64,000 bases of DNA from Okeania sp. SIO2B3 (GCF_010672525.1 NZ_JAAHGH010000021.1:1-64000), one strand, 5' to 3'. Shown: positions 35,853-47,164, numbered from the stretch's first letter. The notes: generated from the sequence alone by a model not told the origin. Numbers and translations: made by a program.

Positions 35853-36368
35853 TTAACATTATCTTAGTAGTTATTTGGGCGTTGCTTAATTGAAGTATGA
35901 ATGCGCGATTGTTTGGTTCTGCTCAAGCCCCCTAAATCCCCCAATTTAGGGGGACTTTTAGAGTTTTATTCCCCCTAAAATTGCTATGCTTTATAAACAT
36001 CTTTCTTAACATAAAAATTGACAAAAAAGACAAATTCTGTTTAAGACTTTCAAAGCCTTTTTCTAGAGAGAAAATGTATTTAAAAGTACATTTATTTTGA
36101 TAAGTTAAGTATTTTTATTTAGATGCTCTAACTATTTCTCCCTTCTCCCCTTCTCCCCTGCTCTCCGTGTCCCCATGTTTGAGGAGTTCTTTATAAGGGA
36201 TAGCTAAAATTGGGGGGTTAGGGGGGCAAAATTATACCCAGAATCAGCTTAGAGTTTTATTCCCCCCAAAATTGGGGGGTTAGGGGGGCTTGCATCATAC
36301 CCAGAATCAGCAACGCCGTTGTTTGAATATGTTCAAAAGCTGCTACTCAAACAATCTAATCATTAAAT
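35853..36368. other. Intergenic with CCCCCTAAATTGGGGGA hairpins
   Basis: Three CCCCC-AATT-GGGGG hairpin units occur (about 35929, 36210, 36260). GGCGTTGCTTAATTGAAG (35879) and GAATCAGCAACGCCGTTG (36303) are inverted, so the segment may be one element with these ends. GGCGTTGCTGAAT occurs again near 47985. No gene is seen. Confidence 0.5.
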
Positions 36369-37586
36369 TCAACTATTCAAACGCACAGGTGCAATGCCAA
36401 AGGCAATCAACCGTGGCGGAATATCTCGCAACACAGGCAACTGCAAAAAAGCAGGAATAGTAAACTGCTGATTTTGATTTAGCGCACGAGCAATAATTCG
36501 TTTTTGAGCTAACTCCTGAAACCATTGAATAACTCTAGTTGGAAACTCCCGTTGGCGCTGCACCTCTGCTAAGTCCCACAAATGCCAACTACCACGCTTG
36601 AGGGGTTCACTAAGAACATTTGTTGCTACAACTGCATCTTGAATAGCATAGTTAATACCAACCCCAGCTACAGGAGACATGACATGAGCAGCATCACCGA
36701 TGAACAGTAAACCCGGTAGATACCATTTAGGAAGACGACTCGACTCCACAGATAGAAAAGCAATATTAGACCAATCTTCAAGTAGATGGGAGCGATCGCT
36801 AAATTCTGGCACTAACTCAACCAAAGACTTTCGCAAAAAACCTATACCAGCAGTGCGCAGTTTTGCAAAAGCACCCTTAGAAATCATATAAGCTACTTGC
36901 CAGAAATCTGAGCGATCGAGCAAAACCACCATCTTGCCATTACCTACACGACCTGATAAACCATTAGGTTCCTCTGACTTGCGTGGCAAACGAAACCACA
37001 TTACATCCATTGGTGGAGAAGTTTTAATTGGTTCAAAACCCGCTAACTGACGCATTCGGGAGAAACGACCATCTGCTCCCACTGTTAATAATGCTCGAAC
37101 TTCGTGCCAACCTCCATGACCCCGATAACGCACCCCACGCACTACTCCATCTTCTTCAATAATTTCCTGTACGTTTGCACCCATGATTAAATTAAAATTG
37201 GGATACTGTTGCGCTTCAGTAGCAATAAATTCTAAAAATTTGACTTGTGGCAGAATAGTAATATACGGATATGGAGTTTTTAAGCGACTGAAGTCAGTCA
37301 GAGCAATGTCACCATTGGGAGAATTTAACTTGAGTGTGCGAGCTTTGGAATGGGGCAACTCTAACAAACGGTCAGCTAAACCTATTTGTGCCATTATTTC
37401 CATTACGGAAGGATGAATAGTATCTCCTCGAAAATCGCGATCGAAGTCTTGATGTAATTCCAGGAGAGTGACTGAGATACCTTGACGTGCTAACAATAAT
37501 CCTAATACAACTCCTGCTGGTCCGCCACCAACTATACAACAAGTTGTTTGCTGTACATCGATAATTTCATGGGTATTATTAGTCAT
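36369..37586 (-). CDS. FAD-dependent monooxygenase (UbiH/PHBH-like)
   Basis: The protein has 405 residues. Its N-terminal FAD loop is CIVGGGPAGVVLGLLLARQG, the DG motif is VGADGRFSRMRQLAG, and the second FAD motif LFIGDAAHVMSPVAGVGINY is followed by a helix. The family hydroxylates aromatic or polyprenyl substrates with NAD(P)H and O2. One base separates its ATG from the stop of the DUF-like gene upstream, so the two are translationally coupled. The substrate is unknown. Confidence 0.85.
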   Translation of the reverse strand: MTNNTHEIIDVQQTTCCIVGGGPAGVVLGLLLARQGISVTLLELHQDFDRDFRGDTIHPSVMEIMAQIGLADRLLELPHSKARTLKLNSPNGDIALTDFSRLKTPYPYITILPQVKFLEFIATEAQQYPNFNLIMGANVQEIIEEDGVVRGVRYRGHGGWHEVRALLTVGADGRFSRMRQLAGFEPIKTSPPMDVMWFRLPRKSEEPNGLSGRVGNGKMVVLLDRSDFWQVAYMISKGAFAKLRTAGIGFLRKSLVELVPEFSDRSHLLEDWSNIAFLSVESSRLPKWYLPGLLFIGDAAHVMSPVAGVGINYAIQDAVVATNVLSEPLKRGSWHLWDLAEVQRQREFPTRVIQWFQELAQKRIIARALNQNQQFTIPAFLQLPVLRDIPPRLIAFGIAPVRLNS

Positions 37587-37587
37587 T

Positions 37588-38091
37588 TTATTTAAGTTTC
37601 TCCTTCAATTGATTTAACTGTTCTGGTGTTAGTTTAATTTGTACTTCTAATAACTGAGTTGCATCTTGAAATAAGATACTATTTTCTTCGACTAAAATTT
37701 CGGGATTATTAATTTCAATTCTTTGATATTTTACTTCTGGCAATGCAACTCTAATTACCAGTTGTTGTTGAGATTTAGGAAAAATATATAATTCCTGACG
37801 AGTATGATGTAATTCTAGTTTTTGCACAGTTGTATTGCTTTCTGCCGTAGAGTTTGGTTTTTGCCAATAAAGAGTAATACCGCGAATTTCTGGTTTAGCT
37901 ATCTCAAATATTTCATCAAATCTTTGAGGTTCCCAATCAAGTTCTGTAATATCGCCACTGACAGGAATAAGTCGCTGTCGCCAGGTGATTTCTTTGTCAG
38001 CTATGGCTGCCCACCATTGACGAATAGTGTCTAGATTATCGGGATTTTCTGGGTTATTACTACCTAATTGCCAAATAGTTTTAAGCTGCAT
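37588..38091 (-). CDS. Conserved hypothetical protein coupled to the monooxygenase
   Basis: I choose ATG 38091 (167 residues) over a GTG 48 bases upstream. The protein is beta-rich with strands such as ITLYWQKPNS and QQQLVIRVALPEV, has no TM segment or signal, and ends in a Leu/Lys/Gln helix (LTPEQLNQLKEKLK). I do not recognise a named family. Its one-base spacing to the FAD monooxygenase suggests a helper or accessory role. Confidence 0.7.
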   Translation of the reverse strand: MQLKTIWQLGSNNPENPDNLDTIRQWWAAIADKEITWRQRLIPVSGDITELDWEPQRFDEIFEIAKPEIRGITLYWQKPNSTAESNTTVQKLELHHTRQELYIFPKSQQQLVIRVALPEVKYQRIEINNPEILVEENSILFQDATQLLEVQIKLTPEQLNQLKEKLK

Positions 38092-38616
38092 ATTATAGAT
38101 GGTTTTAGTTAAGTGAGTATGAATTAATTTGATCAGCACCTAAACAAAATAGTTTACCTAATAAGGGATTAATTTTGTGTAACTGCTTAATAGTATTTTA
38201 CTATAAAAGCGAATTAAATTCCACTAATAAAAATAGCTGACATTACCTCCCCATTTCACAACAACTCTAATAGGTATTCAACCAGATTTGATATCAGGCT
38301 TCTATTGCTTTACCGAATAATTAAGGTAAAAATTATCTCCTTTAAAGGAGAAACAAGCGGTCGTTAGCGGAGCTTCCCGTAGGGTGGGATGGCGAGGTCT
38401 CCTCGCCATATCCATGAGACCAAGAGAGAAAATATTTTCCTTTTATTCAATCTTATCTGTTTTAGGGAGAGGTAATTATCAATTATCAATTATCAATTAT
38501 TGAAACTACTCTGGAACATAATTATATAGTCAAGCTAAAGCAAATTGTTTGTAGAGTCAAGCTCTATAATAAAATTTTATTTTGTTTTTTTAATCAATAT
38601 TAAGGGAGTATTAGTT
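38092..38616. repeat. Intergenic with a GTCGAGGGATGG-family element
   Basis: 38312-38503 carries ACCGAATAATTAAGG, a GCGGTCG core, GATGGCGAGGTCTCCTCGCC and a final AATTATCAATTATCAATTAT. The other bases are AT-rich with no gene. A weak AAGGGAG ribosome site at the end belongs to the pseudogene that follows. Confidence 0.65.
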
Positions 38617-39690
38617 ATGAGTGAAATGATTAAGATAACTATAGATGAAGATTACTTGTCACAAGCGCAGCGAGTTTAAAGGAAGAAGAGATAATATCTA
38701 TCTTAAGCAGGCGGGTGGTAATAAACTTTAGCCCCAGGGAAATAAAGCATACAACATTAAATTAGGGGAAACTATTTACCCAAATTATTCCCAGTATTAT
38801 CAACCCTCTGGAACTATAACTCTTGAACTTTGGGAGTATGATGCTGGCCCTGGAAACGATGATTTTCTAGGTTCTGTTACTTATGATAAAGATTCTAATG
38901 GCAGGCATAAACAGTTTATGAATGGAGATGGAGGACAGTACGAAGTTATCTATAATGTAGAAAATCCTAATCTAAAAAGTCCTGAAAAAATCGAATCAAA
39001 AACACAGCCTGCTAATGCAGAAAATTCCGATTTAAAAAGTCCTGAAAAACCGAATCAAAAACACCATCTGCTGAAGAATTATATTACCAAGGAAACGAAT
39101 TAAAAGATGCACAAAAGTATGCAGAGGCAATTGCTTTATACGATAAAGCTTTAGAGCTGGAACCTGAATATTTAAAAGCAATGAATAATAAAGATTATAC
39201 TCTCAATGCTCTAGGAAGGTATGATGAAGCATTAGAAGTTTTAGAGAAAGTTATCCAACTTGAGCCAGACCATGATAACGCTTGGAATTCAAAATCAGCA
39301 GTTCTTTTTAGTCTTGAGCGATATGAAGAAGCTCTCTGTTGCTGCGATCAAGCTATTTCATTAACTTCAGAATTATCCAATTTATCAAATGATTGGGATT
39401 AGAAATCTCGTCCACTTTATAAATTAGGTCGATATCAAGAGTCTATTGAAGCGAGTAAGAAAGCATTAGAATTAAATCTTAGTTCTTTCTTCTTGGCTGA
39501 TAATTTCTATCATCAAGCTTGTTGCTATGCCTTACTAAAAGAAGATAGCTTGGCATTGGTAAATCTCAGAATAACTGTGGAATTAGATAAAAGCTATAAG
39601 GATTGGGCTAAGGGAGACTCTGATTTTAGTCATCTCTATTCAGATGAGCGATTTAAAGCTATTACAAAAACAGAACAGACTACTGAATAA
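38617..39690 (+). pseudogene. Decayed C2-like/TPR repeat protein gene
   Basis: ATG 38617 with AAGGGAG ten bases upstream is followed by a stop after 20 codons (TAA at 38677). Further on, other frames encode TITLELWEYDAGPGNDDFLG (a C2-like calcium-binding look) and two or three tetratricopeptide units (YAEAIALYDKALELEPEY, YDEALEVLEKVIQLEPDH, YEEALCCCDQAISL). Another stop (TAG, after SNDWD) interrupts the TPR run; the frame continues to TKTEQTTE. At least three lesions, including a frameshift near 39050, show a dead gene. Confidence 0.8.
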
Positions 39691-40066
39691 ACTTAAGAAT
39701 TATACCATTTTGATAAATGTTTGTTACAAATGGTAGAAGTAATAAAGAAGGAAGAGGGAAGAAGGAAGAAGGAATAAATATAGAAAAAAAGAGGAAAAAA
39801 ATAGATATAAATATCTAAAATAAATTGAATATGCTATTTTTAAGCATACCTGATCAATCTCTACCTTTTTGTAGCATTCTTTTTTAAAATTGGTATTAGC
39901 TGAACAATTATTTTTTGAAACCTTTAATCTATAAGATATTTAGATTTGCAATCCCCATAGAAATCCTAACCAGAATATTAGTTAATTGTTAGGACTTTGG
40001 TATTTGTAAATTAGGGCAAGAATTTTATGGGTATTATCAGTCATTTTATTTAAGTCAATCAATTTT
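39691..40066. other. Intergenic, AT-rich
   Basis: It has a GAAGGAAGAGGGAAGAAGGA purine tract (about 39748) and otherwise no recognisable repeat or gene. Confidence 0.5.
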
Positions 40067-43000
40067 TTAAATTAAAGGAAGAGAAATAATAAATTCTGTA
40101 CCTTTCTCTAATTCTGACCTACAAGTTATTGTCCCGCCATGTTTTTCTACAATAATTTGCCGCGCGATCGCCATGCCTAACCCTGTTCCTTTGCCCACCC
40201 CTTTAGTTGTAAACCCCTGCTCAAATATTTTTGAACGCACTTGTTCGCTCATTCCTGGACCATTATCAGCAATTTTCACCACCGCCATATTTTTATCGGT
40301 ACTTAATTTCGTACTAATAGTAATCCGATTATTATTGGCTTCAATTTCAGTGTAATTTTTGCCTTCACTTGCTTCGTCTAATGCGTCAATTGCATTAGCT
40401 AAAATATTCATAAATACTTGATTCAATTGCCCTGGATAACATTCTACCTTGGGCAAATCTCCATAATTTTTGACCGTCTCAATTCCTGGTCTGTTTTGAT
40501 TAGCTTTGAGGCGATATTTCAAGATTAACAGAGTGCTGTCCAGGCCATCATGCAGATCGAGACTGCTTTTAGTTTCGGTATCGGTGCGACTAAAAATTCG
40601 TAAAGAGTTGCTGATTTCACCAATGCGTTTTATCCCTGTTTCCATAGATGCAATAGTTTTGGGAAAGTCTTCCATGAGAAATTCCAGTTCTAGTTCCTCT
40701 ATTTTGTCAGTGAATTCGGGACTGGGGTGCGGTAACTCTTGTTGATAATACTCAATAATGGCAAAGACATCCGCCAGATAGTCTTGAATAATACTGACAT
40801 TACCTCCCATAAAACCGAGAGGGTTATTAATTTCATGAGCAACTCCTGCCATCAGGTCTCCTAATGCTGCCATTTTCTCTTTTTGTACCAATTGCAACTG
40901 TGCTTGTTGCAGATCGGCCAGCGCTTGTTGAGCTTGTTGGTACAATAAAGCATTTTCTAAGGAGATAGCAGCTTGAGAACAAAGTAAATTGAGAATTTCC
41001 ACCCGCTCGCTGGTAAACACTCCTGCTACTTGATTGTTTTCTAGATAGAGAATACCAATCATTTGACCCCGGTCTAATAACGGTAGGCATAAAACAGACT
41101 GAGGTTGGTGCTTTTGGATATAAGTATCTCCTGCATAAGCATTTTCATTACTGGCATTATAGATAACTAGAGGCTTTTTGTTGTGCTTAACTTGGTTGAT
41201 AATACTCAAGGGTATTGAATGACTAGTTTCTACTGGAATAGAATCGACTTGGCAAACACCCTTGGAAGTAAGGATAGCTGTGAGCATTAAGATTTGTTCT
41301 TGAAATAACATCAAAGCTACATTTTCTGCACCAGCATTTTCCATAACTACTTGCATTAAATTAGCGATCGCTCCTTCTAAAGATATGTCCTGTGAAAGGG
41401 TGCGTGATGCTTTCATTAGAGTAGCTAAGTCTAATATTTCTCCTGTACCTGTTGTGGTGTTGGAGATTGTTCCCATCGTTTGAGTTGCGATCGTGTTACT
41501 GTTGAGTAAACTTAGTTTTTGCCGTTCGAGAATAGAACTGAGGAGGCTAGGATAGCGTTGTTCTAAATCATTGATTTTGGCTTTTGCGCCCCAACGGGCA
41601 TAACAATAGTAAGCTTCTTGCATATAGCCAGCAGCAACTTTTCCTTTACCCCAGTCTAGGTAAAATTTAGCTGCGAGTTCGTTGGCGAGTGCTTCTTCTT
41701 GGATATATTCATTTTCTTTTGCTCCAGCAATAGCTTTGTCGTATAGCTCTATTGCTTCTAGTTTTTTTTCTAATACTCGGCATTTTTCTGCTTCTACCAA
41801 ATCGTATTTGTGTTGAAAATTCATTGGTGCATGATGTGCCCACTTTTGTAAAATTTTTTGATTGGACTCCACAATTTCCAAAGAGTTTGCTCCATAGTCA
41901 AACTCAGAACCAACAGCTAACAGCGCCAATGAATAATAAAATTTGTGCAAAGATATCATCAAAGGCCCAAATTCACTCTCAATATATTTCACAGCTAAAG
42001 TAGATTCTTCTAAAGACCCTAAGTGGTCTTCAAGCAAGTACAGCAAAATCGATTTTGCTGTATGAGCAGAAAAGAGTAACGTAAAGCTATTTGATTCTTG
42101 GAACTGTCGCAGCTTCGCTTCTTCATTAAAACTTTCTCCAATTAAACGATGGGGATCTTGCGCTTCTCCTAGTAAATTAAATTCAATTTGTCGCCAAATT
42201 CCTAATAAATTAATTGCAAACTCTAATTTCAGATTTTGAATTAAATCTTGATAAGGCTTTTGTATATCTTTAATCTCTCTAAGATTATAACCAATAAAGA
42301 AAAGGCAACTACAATAGTTCATCGCACAATAGGATGCGAACTCGAAATCTCCTGTATCTAAGCCAGAATGCAATCCCTCTAATAAATGTTTTAAGATCGC
42401 TTTTGCGTGCTCTTTATGAACACGAATAAATATGTTAAAAATGAATTGCAGCCTACACTGATATTCTTTGGCTGAAAAATGCTCTAGAATTTTGAGCGAC
42501 ACTTGCCCAGAATTATACCCTTTTTCCACATATCCGGGATTGAGGAATAAAAGTGCCCCAAAACCATAACCAACAGCAGATGCAGATGAGTATCCATCTT
42601 GTTCAGAAGCTTGGATGACGGCTAATGTTACTTTGGGAAAAAGTTCAGGTCGGGCAAGGTAAGTTGGGCTAATTAGGCTGGCAAGGAGTTCAATCTTAGC
42701 TAATTTTTTTGGATCGTCTACTTCTTTAAGAGTTTCAATTGCTTCCAGTGGAGGGATGTCTAGATCGGCAATCTCAATATCAGGAGTATCTAACAAAGAA
42801 TAACCTAGTAATTGCAAGGCTTCTATGCCAGTATTAATGGCTTCCAACATCTGATTCTGAATGATATAGGATTGAACCTTGAGTTTGCATATTGCCACAT
42901 TGTCCAAGAAATCTTCGGTGTATTGCAGCGTTGAATTGGCTAGTTCTCTGGAACGATCAAAATGGGAGTTTAGATACTCTAATTCGATCGCAAGTAAGTG

Positions 43001-45376
43001 TAAATCCCGCGTCAAGTCATACTGGTTTTGCCAACTTTCTTTTTCCAGGTAATTTAGGGCAATATCGCAATATTCTAAAGCAGCATTATAAGCAGCAGAA
43101 GCCTTAGCTCTGCGACAAGCTATCAGGTTGAGTTCAGCAAGTTGGTTACACTCTTCCTGTTTAATAATTAAATTCTTACTATAGTTAAATTGACTTACCA
43201 ACTCAAAAATTCGTTCTTCTCTTGCTTCGGGTGGAATTTTCTCTAAAAGCAGTTGTCCGATATGGTAGTGAGTAGTTTGTTTTTGTTCGTCAGGAATCAG
43301 AGAATAAGCAGCTTGTTGCACCCGATCGTGCAAAAAAAGATATTGGGCATTTTCACTTGTTGGAGTATTTTCCCTAGCATCATCACGGCTCAGGTAAAAC
43401 TTATAAACCTCACTTTGAGGAAGTATAAAACCATCTTGCAAAGCTTTCCATAAACTGTCTGCTGTATCTTCTTGTGAGTTCTCACAAACAATAGCCAAAG
43501 TCTCCAAATCAAATTGATTACCAATACAGGCTGCTAACTTTAATGTCCCCTGAGTTGCTGTTGGCAACTTGTGCAATCTTGTTACCATAAACTCCACCAC
43601 GTCATCAGATAGCACCAATTCTCGCACTCGTGTCATGTCGCATTGCCAGTAACCCACATCAAAATTAAAACTAATCCAACCATCCTCGTATAATCCCTTG
43701 AGAAACTGAGTAGCAAAAAACGGATTTCCTTTAGTTTTTTCATACACTAATTCAGTTAAAGGTAAGGCAAGTTCTCCCTCACAACTCAAAGTATCTGTCA
43801 CTAAATAATTTAAGTCGGTTTTGCTTACAGGAGCCAGAGTTATAGTATTTAAAGTTGCTCCTGATTTGGCAATTTCATCTAAACTTAGCATCAACGGATG
43901 AGCTGCAAATACCTCATTGTCCCGATAAGCTCCCAACAAGAACAAATAACCAGTTTCTCCACCTTCGATCAATAGTTGCATCAATTTCAGAGATGCCGTA
44001 TCTGCCCACTGCAAGTCATCAATAAAGATAACTAAAGGATGACTAGGGAGCGCGAACACCAGAAGAAATTTTTGAAACAACAGATTAAAGCGATTTTGGG
44101 CGGCACTTCCTGACAACTCAGGAACCCTTGGCTGTTCGCCAATAATCTTCTCTAACTCTGGAATAACGTCGATAATAACTTGCCCATTTTCCCCTAAAGC
44201 ATTGAGTATTTTAACTTTCCACTGCTCTAGTTGTGTATCACTTTCACTCAAAAGTTGCTTCATCAAGTCTCGGAAAGCTTGCACAAAAGCACTGAAAGGA
44301 ATATTGCGCTGAAACTGGTCAAATTTTCCTTTGATAAAGTACCCGCGCTGTCTAACAATAGGTTTGTGAACTTCATTCACCACTGCTGTTTTACCTATGC
44401 CAGAAAATCCTGCCACTAGCATCATTTCTGTTCCACCGTTGGCGACACGCTCAAAAGTATCAAGTAAAGTTTGAACTTCTTTTTCCCTACCATAGAGTTT
44501 TTCAGGAATGAGGAAGCGATCGCTTAGATCCCTCTCTCCTAACTTAAAAGTCTCAATTTTTCCCACCTTTTCCCATTGAAACAAACATTTTTCTAGGTCA
44601 AACTTTAAACCCAAGGCACTCTGATAACGGTCTTCGGCATTTTTCGCCATCAATTTGTGAATAATATTAGCTAAGGGAGTCGGGATTTGGGAATCAATCA
44701 TTTGAGGAGTTTTTGTCAAATGACAATGTATTAATTCCATGGGGTCAGTGGTATCAAATGGTAATTTTCCGTTGACCATCTCAAAAAACATGACACCCAG
44801 TGAATAAAAGTCGCTGCGATAGTCTATTCCTCTATTCATTCTTCCCGTTTGTTCTGGGGAAATATAAGCCAGAGTTCCTTCTAATACATTGGGATTTTTA
44901 ATTTCAGTAGTTTCAAAAGGTAGTACAGAAGCAATACTAAAATCGATTAATTTTACTTGTTGAGTCTGGGGATGAATTAATATATTTGCTGGTTTAAGAT
45001 CTTGATGAATAACTCGATTTTGATATAGTTTGTGTAATATATCTGCTAATTGAATGGCTATTTTTAAACAAGTTGTTAAGTCTAATGATTCATATTTGTC
45101 TAGAGATATGGCCCCATGATCTTCCATGACTAAAGCATAACCATTGCCATAGTTTTCTAAACTTAAGGATTTGACTACTCCTGGTAAGTTGAGGTTTTTG
45201 GTAATGGTATATTGGTTGCGGAAGTGTAACAGTTCGTTAAAAGTGGGATATTCGTTGCGCATAAATTTGAGCACGACTGTTTGAGAGTCTGTTGCTCGAA
45301 TGCCTCGATAAACTAAGGTACGAGTTCCTTCGTATAGCTTTTGTTTGATTTGATAACCCGGGAGTTGGATGGTCAT
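40067..45376 (-). CDS. HstK-type hybrid Ser/Thr-His kinase with AAA ATPase and GAF domains
   Basis: The protein has 1769 residues. 1-270 is a Ser/Thr kinase domain: Lys37, HQDLKPAN at 124-131, and DFS at 145-147. About 290-720 is an AAA ATPase-type module with Walker A GFSGIGKT (323-330) and LVIFIDDLQWAD. A long helical TPR-like region (about 720-1290) and a GAF domain (about 1330-1480) follow. The histidine kinase part has an H-box GVAHEINNPLG (His near 1514) and ATPase motifs VKIADNGPGMS and GKGTGLGMAIARQI. This is the layout of cyanobacterial HstK proteins. No receiver domain is present, so the phosphate acceptor is elsewhere. Confidence 0.92.
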   Translation of the reverse strand: MTIQLPGYQIKQKLYEGTRTLVYRGIRATDSQTVVLKFMRNEYPTFNELLHFRNQYTITKNLNLPGVVKSLSLENYGNGYALVMEDHGAISLDKYESLDLTTCLKIAIQLADILHKLYQNRVIHQDLKPANILIHPQTQQVKLIDFSIASVLPFETTEIKNPNVLEGTLAYISPEQTGRMNRGIDYRSDFYSLGVMFFEMVNGKLPFDTTDPMELIHCHLTKTPQMIDSQIPTPLANIIHKLMAKNAEDRYQSALGLKFDLEKCLFQWEKVGKIETFKLGERDLSDRFLIPEKLYGREKEVQTLLDTFERVANGGTEMMLVAGFSGIGKTAVVNEVHKPIVRQRGYFIKGKFDQFQRNIPFSAFVQAFRDLMKQLLSESDTQLEQWKVKILNALGENGQVIIDVIPELEKIIGEQPRVPELSGSAAQNRFNLLFQKFLLVFALPSHPLVIFIDDLQWADTASLKLMQLLIEGGETGYLFLLGAYRDNEVFAAHPLMLSLDEIAKSGATLNTITLAPVSKTDLNYLVTDTLSCEGELALPLTELVYEKTKGNPFFATQFLKGLYEDGWISFNFDVGYWQCDMTRVRELVLSDDVVEFMVTRLHKLPTATQGTLKLAACIGNQFDLETLAIVCENSQEDTADSLWKALQDGFILPQSEVYKFYLSRDDARENTPTSENAQYLFLHDRVQQAAYSLIPDEQKQTTHYHIGQLLLEKIPPEAREERIFELVSQFNYSKNLIIKQEECNQLAELNLIACRRAKASAAYNAALEYCDIALNYLEKESWQNQYDLTRDLHLLAIELEYLNSHFDRSRELANSTLQYTEDFLDNVAICKLKVQSYIIQNQMLEAINTGIEALQLLGYSLLDTPDIEIADLDIPPLEAIETLKEVDDPKKLAKIELLASLISPTYLARPELFPKVTLAVIQASEQDGYSSASAVGYGFGALLFLNPGYVEKGYNSGQVSLKILEHFSAKEYQCRLQFIFNIFIRVHKEHAKAILKHLLEGLHSGLDTGDFEFASYCAMNYCSCLFFIGYNLREIKDIQKPYQDLIQNLKLEFAINLLGIWRQIEFNLLGEAQDPHRLIGESFNEEAKLRQFQESNSFTLLFSAHTAKSILLYLLEDHLGSLEESTLAVKYIESEFGPLMISLHKFYYSLALLAVGSEFDYGANSLEIVESNQKILQKWAHHAPMNFQHKYDLVEAEKCRVLEKKLEAIELYDKAIAGAKENEYIQEEALANELAAKFYLDWGKGKVAAGYMQEAYYCYARWGAKAKINDLEQRYPSLLSSILERQKLSLLNSNTIATQTMGTISNTTTGTGEILDLATLMKASRTLSQDISLEGAIANLMQVVMENAGAENVALMLFQEQILMLTAILTSKGVCQVDSIPVETSHSIPLSIINQVKHNKKPLVIYNASNENAYAGDTYIQKHQPQSVLCLPLLDRGQMIGILYLENNQVAGVFTSERVEILNLLCSQAAISLENALLYQQAQQALADLQQAQLQLVQKEKMAALGDLMAGVAHEINNPLGFMGGNVSIIQDYLADVFAIIEYYQQELPHPSPEFTDKIEELELEFLMEDFPKTIASMETGIKRIGEISNSLRIFSRTDTETKSSLDLHDGLDSTLLILKYRLKANQNRPGIETVKNYGDLPKVECYPGQLNQVFMNILANAIDALDEASEGKNYTEIEANNNRITISTKLSTDKNMAVVKIADNGPGMSEQVRSKIFEQGFTTKGVGKGTGLGMAIARQIIVEKHGGTITCRSELEKGTEFIISLPLI

Positions 45377-45501
45377 TGCTCTAGAGTTAGTAATTATGGT
45401 AATTATATAAATATAATAACTCTATCTAACTCTGAGGCTGTGTTATGAATCACTAGGCAAGTCTTTTCAGTTATCAGTTATCAGTTATCAGTCTTCTTTT
45501 T

Positions 45502-46419
45502 ATGAATTTACCAATTATTTATCATCCTAATTATGTTGCAGCGATGCCACCCGGTCATCGCTTTCCCATGGCAAAATTTCAACTACTTTATGAAATGTTA
45601 CTAGGAGATGGGGTGACAGAAAAATCGCATTTTTTTATTCCACAACTGCCACCTTTGGAATGGATAGAATTAGTTCACGATCGCGACTATATAGAAGGAT
45701 ATTGTAACGGCACTTTAGACCCAAAAGCACAAAGACGTATCGGGTTGCCTTGGAGTGAAGCATTAGCAAATCGAACTTGTATTGCTGTGGGTGGTGCTGT
45801 GTTAACGGCGCAGTTGGCACTCAAACATGGTTTAGCTTGTAATACTGCTGGGGGTACTCATCATGCGTTTCCTAGTTATGGGTCTGGGTTTTGTATTTTT
45901 AACGATTTAGCGATCGCTGCCCGCGTTATCCAAAAACTAGAATTAGCTCAAAAAATACTAATTGTAGATTTAGACGTACATCAAGGAGACGGGACTGCCT
46001 GGATATTCAAACACGATCCTACTGTATTTACATTTTCTATGCACTGTGGTATCAATTTTCCTAGTAGAAAACAAATTAGCGATTTAGATGTACCCTTACC
46101 AGAGGGAATGGATGACGACCGCTATTTACAGACTTTAGCGCAATATTTACCAGAGTTGCTGTCCCAAGTAAAGCCAGATTTAGTGTTATATGATGCTGGA
46201 GTTGATACTCATATCCATGATGCTTTGGGAAAATTAGCTTTGACAAATACAGGAATATTCCGGCGCGAGATGCAAGTATTGAGTACCTGCATGGCAGGAG
46301 GTTATCCGGTTGCTTCCGTTATTGGTGGGGGATATACAAAGGATATGAAATCATTAGTTTACACTCATTCACTTTTGCACCGTGCTGCTAGAGATGTATT
46401 TCACCAGTATCGACTTTGA
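45502..46419 (+). CDS. Histone deacetylase-like amidohydrolase
   Basis: The protein has 305 residues. GGTHHAFPSYGSGFCIFND carries the paired active-site histidines. DLDVHQGDG supplies zinc ligands Asp and His, and LYDAGVDTH the last zinc Asp. This is a class IV/bacterial acetoin-utilisation (AcuC)-type zinc hydrolase, likely acting on acetylated lysine or polyamines. It is diverged from the HstK-like gene across a 125-base gap. Confidence 0.9.
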   Translation: MNLPIIYHPNYVAAMPPGHRFPMAKFQLLYEMLLGDGVTEKSHFFIPQLPPLEWIELVHDRDYIEGYCNGTLDPKAQRRIGLPWSEALANRTCIAVGGAVLTAQLALKHGLACNTAGGTHHAFPSYGSGFCIFNDLAIAARVIQKLELAQKILIVDLDVHQGDGTAWIFKHDPTVFTFSMHCGINFPSRKQISDLDVPLPEGMDDDRYLQTLAQYLPELLSQVKPDLVLYDAGVDTHIHDALGKLALTNTGIFRREMQVLSTCMAGGYPVASVIGGGYTKDMKSLVYTHSLLHRAARDVFHQYRL

Positions 46420-47164
46420 TTTTTCCCAGTTTTGTTGAACTATATTATCTGCTCCTTCTAGAGGAGCTACGCTTTGTTAGCAAGACTTATGAATTAGTAT
46501 ATTGACTAATTTGACAATTAGACATCTCCTCCAAAAGAGGGAGTAGGGAGTAGGGAGTAGGGGGAAATAATTGATAATTTCTGTACGATAATTGATTTTA
46601 TTTGTGATTATTGGAGATTTCTATTATACTGTAGTAGCGCGTCAAGCTGAAAATGATGTATTAAATTTTTTAGTATAATTCTTGCTATGACTAAGGTTTG
46701 GAGAATTTTCCTAAAACACTATTTTAAGCTTGACACGCTAGTAGCAGGGAACAGGGAACAGCGGGAAAAGTATTTCTTTGTCTCAGGTTCATCATCAACA
46801 TAAGTCAAACACCAACTCGTTCCTTGCTATATTTCTCCTAACCACTTTGGCGATCGCTATATAGAACCCATTTGAGATCTATATAATTATGGTAGTCAAG
46901 TCTTTTCGTGCATCAAAATTAATGCACAATCTGAAAAAGGAGTGTTGAATTTTTTATATTATTTCTCCCCACATCTACCCTCTACCCTCTACACTCTTAA
47001 CCTCCTGTCTCCTGTCTCCTAGCTCAAAAAACTTAATATTTATGAAGATACGATCGGGGGTTCTATATCATATCCGGATAATAGCGTGATAGAATTCCTT
47101 TGTGCTTAAGCGGGCAAAAAACTTTCTCCTCCTGACTTCCTTTTCCGTTCCTCATTATTTGATA
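46420..47164. other. Repeat-rich intergenic region
   Basis: It includes GGGAGTAGGGAGTAG runs (about 46543), the 110-bp element annotated below, an AGGAGACAGGAG-type heptamer cluster on the opposite strand (about 47002), and a GATCGGGGGTTCTATATCAT stretch resembling sequence near 56790. No gene is seen. Confidence 0.5.
46634..46743. mobile_element. ~110-bp palindromic element
   Basis: It begins GTAGTAGCGCGTCAAGCTGA and ends TTAAGCTTGACACGCTAGTA. The ends are inverted repeats of about 17 bases with one or two mismatches, enclosing AT-rich sequence. It has the form of a MITE, but I find no second copy in this window and no clear target duplication. Confidence 0.55.

Noticed and set aside
39181-39402. 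Separate small TPR protein genes at 39181 and 39493
   Set aside because: They are in the same frame, separated by a single TAG, and are continuous with upstream TPR coding, so they are pieces of one pseudogene.
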